Source: Mucilaginibacter pedocola (GTDB lineage Bacteria; Bacteroidota; Bacteroidia; Sphingobacteriales; Sphingobacteriaceae). Taken from it: a stretch of DNA of 64,000 nucleotides. The stretch spans positions 60,232 to 124,231 of the forward strand of contig NZ_MBTF01000008.1 of the NCBI RefSeq assembly GCF_002013915.1. The letters are read 5' to 3'. Shown piece after piece: positions 61,701-64,000 of this stretch (its first letter is position 1; every line of letters begins with the position of its first letter). A program made the position numbers and the translations under genes. Below the pieces are notes generated by a model. It worked only from the letters and a program-made list of their open reading frames with translations. It was not told the origin of the DNA and did not search any database.

Positions 61701-62298
61701 AGGCCTTTATGGTCAAGGGGGAATAGCCGATGTAGGAGATCGTGATGATATCATCCGGTTCGGCCTCGATGCTAAAGCGGCCATCCTGATCACTTATGGC
61801 CGTCCTGAACTTCCCGTTGATACTGATGCTCGCTCCGCGCAGAGCCACACCGGCGGTATCGACGACCCGTCCGGAAACGGTCACCGGGGTTTCGATCGGC
61901 CGGGCGGATGAGGCACTCGGCTTTTGTTGTTTTTTGGAAACGACCACGGTCTTGTCCTGGATAACGAAACTCAGGGGCTGGGCCGCAAAGATCATATCCA
62001 GTACAACCTCGATCTCTTCGTTCTGAACCGAAAGCGTTACGGGTTTTGCGCGCTTGAGGTCTTCTGTCGAAACGACGAAGTCATAGCCGGTCTGGTCATT
62101 TATCTTTTCCAGGACCCTGCTCAGGGGAGCGGCCTTTTCAGATAAGGTCACCCTGCCGTTGAACGGGGCGCTGTATCCGCGCAAGGCGATAGCGAGCATC
62201 AGGCCCATGGTCAGGCCTACGGCCTTTAGGATATTATAGGCACGGCGAGGTGGCCGCACCAATGTTTTTGGGTAAAAAGTGTACATTTGATGGAGCAT
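58723..62298 (-). CDS. SusC/RagA TonB-dependent outer-membrane transporter with STN domain
   Basis: The 1191-aa protein has a hydrophobic export signal (about 28-46). The STN domain (about 50-125, APLSRVLEKINDQTGYDFVV) passes the signal to FecR. A CarboxypepD-like domain (about 145-205, VSGRVVDTAGVALRGASISI) and plug (DISIRGTSTLFAGNQPLIVI, DAAAASIWGVRSGNGVIVIT) precede a 22-strand barrel. It imports a ligand with SusD using TonB energy. STN-bearing members are usually controlled by a sigma/FecR pair. It lies 148 bases behind fecR. Confidence 0.95.
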   Translation of the reverse strand: MLHQMYTFYPKTLVRPPRRAYNILKAVGLTMGLMLAIALRGYSAPFNGRVTLSEKAAPLSRVLEKINDQTGYDFVVSTEDLKRAKPVTLSVQNEEIEVVLDMIFAAQPLSFVIQDKTVVVSKKQQKPSASSARPIETPVTVSGRVVDTAGVALRGASISINGKFRTAISDQDGRFSIEAEPDDIITISYIGYSPLTIKASDGTRARNYVLHIARSQMNEVNIVSTGYQTLPKERATGSFAQVDDQLYNRRTGADLLGRLEGVVPGLAFNKNTVNAASGSADISIRGTSTLFAGNQPLIVIDGFPYDGDLNNINPNIVENVTVLKDAAAASIWGVRSGNGVIVITTKKGKRNQSLNIDLNSNITVSTKPDLGYNPGFLPSEEFIALEKQLFGLGYYDASLNSPSHPAVSPVVQLLADQRSGKISASMLDEELNGLRGNDVRKDLARYFYRRSVAQQYALNIRGGGDKSTLFLGLGYDNFLAHRTGNKNQRATVNAKYELYPIPALQISAGLNYTQSNSAANSPVEDIRTGGNIKTYPYARLADANGNALPVVKNYAASFTDTVGNGKLLDWAYRPLNELHNNDNTGKQTDDRINLGLKYTFPLAISAQVNYQYQGSTIANSQYHNSDSYFARNLINAYTQLIPGAQPAYPIPMGGILQMSNSTLTSNRVRAQLDYSGKFGDIHELTAIAGAEVSSTVTGNSTNTVYGYDRNNVSSNGNVDYTTYFNLLNGNADRIPTTLGFGKLTNRFISYYSNAAYTFRNRYTASASARIDKSNLFGVNTNQKAVPLYSGGLSWNVGREPFYKAGWLPYLKLRATFGYNGNINTGATAVTTIRQFDPILNGFSAIPYSRIINPGNPELRWERVRMINLGADFGLFDNLLTGSFEYYFKKGSDLFGYSPLAPSTGIGTFFGNTADIKGKGFDLVINSYNIKGVKFNWTTNLLLSHASDIVTRYHATMTSASYIGLSNASSIYPLEGKDLYALYSYKWAGLDPQNGNPRGYLADGTVSGDLAKLMAETGIEQMDNKGSSRPRYFGSLRNSFYYKGFSLSANIVYKFDYYFRRSSYSSSSLPWTGHKDYLNRWQKPGDEAHTDIPSLQLPPYDNNRDAFYALSSALIEKGDHIRLQDITFSYDWDKAVFNKLPFRHLQLYAYANNIGILWRANHHGLDPDLLVGSALTAFPAPKTLSLGLKITP

Positions 62299-62446
62299 GG
62301 TTTATGCGTCGCGCCTGTTCATTTTCTAAGATGTGTGGGGCGCTTCGCGGTATCGTTTAATTAATTAAAGGGTATAGCTAGCTTAAAGCCAGGTCACCGA
62401 CTCCTATCGGTTCCCTGGCTTTTCATTAACTAACTGATCTGTGCTT

Positions 62447-63562
62447 CTACTGCATTACGGTGATCCTCCTTCCTTCCTGTTTGAAATGAACAGATCCTGT
62501 TGCCTCCAGTGCCTGGAGCACCTGGCTTAATTCCTTGCTGCGCGATATCCTGCCATTCAGGCCATGTTGGGGGGCATTTGCGTTGTAGATGACCTCGATG
62601 TCATACCAGCGGGCCACCTGCCGCATGATCTCGCGGATGTTCTCGTCGTGGAAATGAAAAGAACCTTTCGTCCAGGCGAGTATATCATCGGTGTCTGCCT
62701 GATCTACAGTGATATTTCCGTTCGTTAGTATCGCCTGGTGTCCCGGTGATATTGTTCGTGAGTTACCGGAAACGGTGGTGACCTTGACACTGCCTTCGGC
62801 CAGTGTCGTTCTGGTATCGGGTTCATCGGGATAGGCATTCACATTGAAGTGCGTGCCCAACACCTCGATCTGCTGTCCTGCGGTTTTGACAATAAATGGG
62901 TGGTTCCTGTCTTTAGCTACCTCAAAGTAGGCTTCGCCTTTAAGGTAGACCTCCCGGTATCTACCATTGATCAGGTTCGCCCGGTACTGTAATGACGAGG
63001 CGGAATTGATCCGCACCGTGGTGCCGTCGGGTAACTTGACCTGCCACTGTCCGCCCTTTGGCGTGGCGATGGCATTCATGCCCGTTGTGGTGGGTTCGTC
63101 CGTTCCGTGGATGCTCTTATAGATGATCAGGCCATTGGCCGCCTTTGTGATAGCGAACCCTTGCTGCCGTACGATATTCCCGTTGGAAGCCGTGTCGAGG
63201 CCGATCTGCTGCCCATTGGCCAGGGTAAGTAGCGCCGTGTTCTTTCCCGGGAGGATCTTCGGCGTATTCGACATCTTTAGTTCTTCAGAAGCAGAAAAGA
63301 AAATGTTCAGCGCGATCGTAATGGCGATACCGATAGCGGCCGCGGCGGCTGCGAGTTGTAGCCCTATTTTGATAAAGGCATGCTCATTGCCGGGCAATTC
63401 CCGGAATATCCGTTCGCCGATCGCCTTGATCTTTTTTGATGAGATATCAAGCCCTTGTTCGTTGTACTGGAGATACCACGCTTCCAAAAGCGCTTTTTCT
63501 TCCTCGGTACATGTGCCTGCCTTGTATTTTTTAAATAGTTCTCTTAAGTGTTCCTTTTCCAT
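62447..63562 (-). CDS. FecR-type anti-sigma/signal protein
   Basis: The 371-aa product has a short cytoplasmic N-terminus (MEKEHLRELFKKYKAGTCTE), one helix at about 67-90 (LQLAAAAAAIGIAITIALNI), the periplasmic FecR domain (about 170-265, VRINSASSLQYRANLINGR, EAYFEVAKDRNHPFIVKTAG, LGTHFNVNAYPDE) and a DUF4974-like end. The start at 63562 is set by AAAAGGAGC seven bases upstream, which beats the longer version. No ECF sigma gene is found upstream to the window edge (438 bases), so its sigma partner lies further right or elsewhere. Confidence 0.92.
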   Translation of the reverse strand: MEKEHLRELFKKYKAGTCTEEEKALLEAWYLQYNEQGLDISSKKIKAIGERIFRELPGNEHAFIKIGLQLAAAAAAIGIAITIALNIFFSASEELKMSNTPKILPGKNTALLTLANGQQIGLDTASNGNIVRQQGFAITKAANGLIIYKSIHGTDEPTTTGMNAIATPKGGQWQVKLPDGTTVRINSASSLQYRANLINGRYREVYLKGEAYFEVAKDRNHPFIVKTAGQQIEVLGTHFNVNAYPDEPDTRTTLAEGSVKVTTVSGNSRTISPGHQAILTNGNITVDQADTDDILAWTKGSFHFHDENIREIMRQVARWYDIEVIYNANAPQHGLNGRISRSKELSQVLQALEATGSVHFKQEGRRITVMQ

Positions 63563-64000
63563 ATTCAAGCTCCTTTTACGGCCGATATGGAACAAGACGG
63601 GGATCTTTTAGAAATAGGAAGAAGCTTTCGAAAAAAGTGTAGGGCTATAGCATCAGGAAGCATTTCTTTTTCACTTTTGTGGTTTCTTACCAAGTAAAAA
63701 TCTGTCCCGAACAACACCCGGGTTCCAAGCTTCTTTTGTTTTAGGGGCGTTTTCAGAAAATACTCGATAGGACTTCATGACTGATCAAATATTTCCGAAC
63801 GAAAGACATGGAAGTTCTTGATATTGTGGTGAAAATATATTTATTTGGCTTTACACTTTGAGACCTAAGCCTGTCAGTATTATCAACAATGATCCTGATC
63901 AACTTACTATCCGAAGAGATTGATATAGCGGCTTTGTCAATAAAGCCGAAAGCGTCGCAGTAATTATTAATATTGAATAACGGATAACTGATTATTATCA
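63563..64000. other. Gene-free right edge with one hairpin
   Basis: No plausible coding region is seen in these 438 bases. CGGCTTT (63929-63935) pairs with AAAGCCG (63942-63948) around a 6-base loop. It could mark the end of a gene to the right. No copy of the tRNA 3' end was recognised here, so the far attachment site is not in view. Confidence 0.4.

Noticed and set aside
63563..64000. Sigma factor remnant upstream of fecR
   Set aside because: No frame with sigma region 2 or 4 features was found on either strand.

Overview
The window is a chromosomal segment of a Bacteroidota bacterium, most likely a Mucilaginibacter- or Pedobacter-like member of the Sphingobacteriaceae. The evidence is the S10/spc/alpha ribosomal gene order with map, infA and rpmJ between secY and rpsM, promoters of the Bacteroidota type (TTG, then TAnnTTTG), a SusC/SusD/FecR system, a fused hemC-hemD gene, GH36 and GH78 sugar hydrolases, and many short palindromic intergenic repeats. 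No database search was run, so names rest on motifs and sequence recognition.

Layout. 1-7599 is the ribosomal operon: rplF (3' end), rplR, rpsE, rpmD, rplO, secY, map, infA, rpmJ, rpsM, rpsK, rpsD, rpoA, rplQ, all on +. 7915-24627 is a mixed housekeeping and accessory segment: pyruvate oxidase-type ThDP enzyme, PAP2 phosphatase, thioredoxin, GH78-like hydrolase, NrtR-like regulator, ThuA-like protein, efp, an HxlR/azoreductase pair, three hydrolases, and a GNAT/nitrilase fusion. 25297-37093 is a haem biosynthesis cluster (hemA, hemCD, hemB, hemL, hemE, hemJ). It contains an array of membrane paralogues and a sensor kinase/response regulator pair. 37321-46245 holds alpha-galactosidase, amidohydrolase, an ECF sigma factor with a membrane partner and a beta-barrel, a GxxExxY gene between inverted repeats, an ABC ATPase and a PfkB kinase.

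At 46569-46642 lies tRNA-Asn(GTT). Directly downstream a mobile element begins, with a visibly different, more GC-rich codon style. Its mobility part (46954-52188) is an HTH protein, ParA, an iteron-bearing spacer, a small ribbon-helix-helix-like protein, a long inverted repeat that could be oriT, a relaxosome accessory protein, a MobA-type relaxase and a VirD4/TraG-type coupling protein. No integrase and no mating-pair genes are in view, so this looks like a mobilizable or partial integrative element that continues past the right edge.

The cargo (52417-63562) is the most interesting part. A class III lanthionine synthetase-like protein (LanKC: lyase, kinase and cyclase-like regions) overlaps a MauE-type membrane redox protein, followed by a 97-aa secreted Ser/Thr-rich peptide with two cysteines. 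Convergent to these is a tight operon fecR-susC-susD-tlpA. Together they suggest a cysteine-peptide modification, redox and outer-membrane transport system carried on a mobile element in Bacteroidota. The link between the two halves is inferred from position and shared redox chemistry only.
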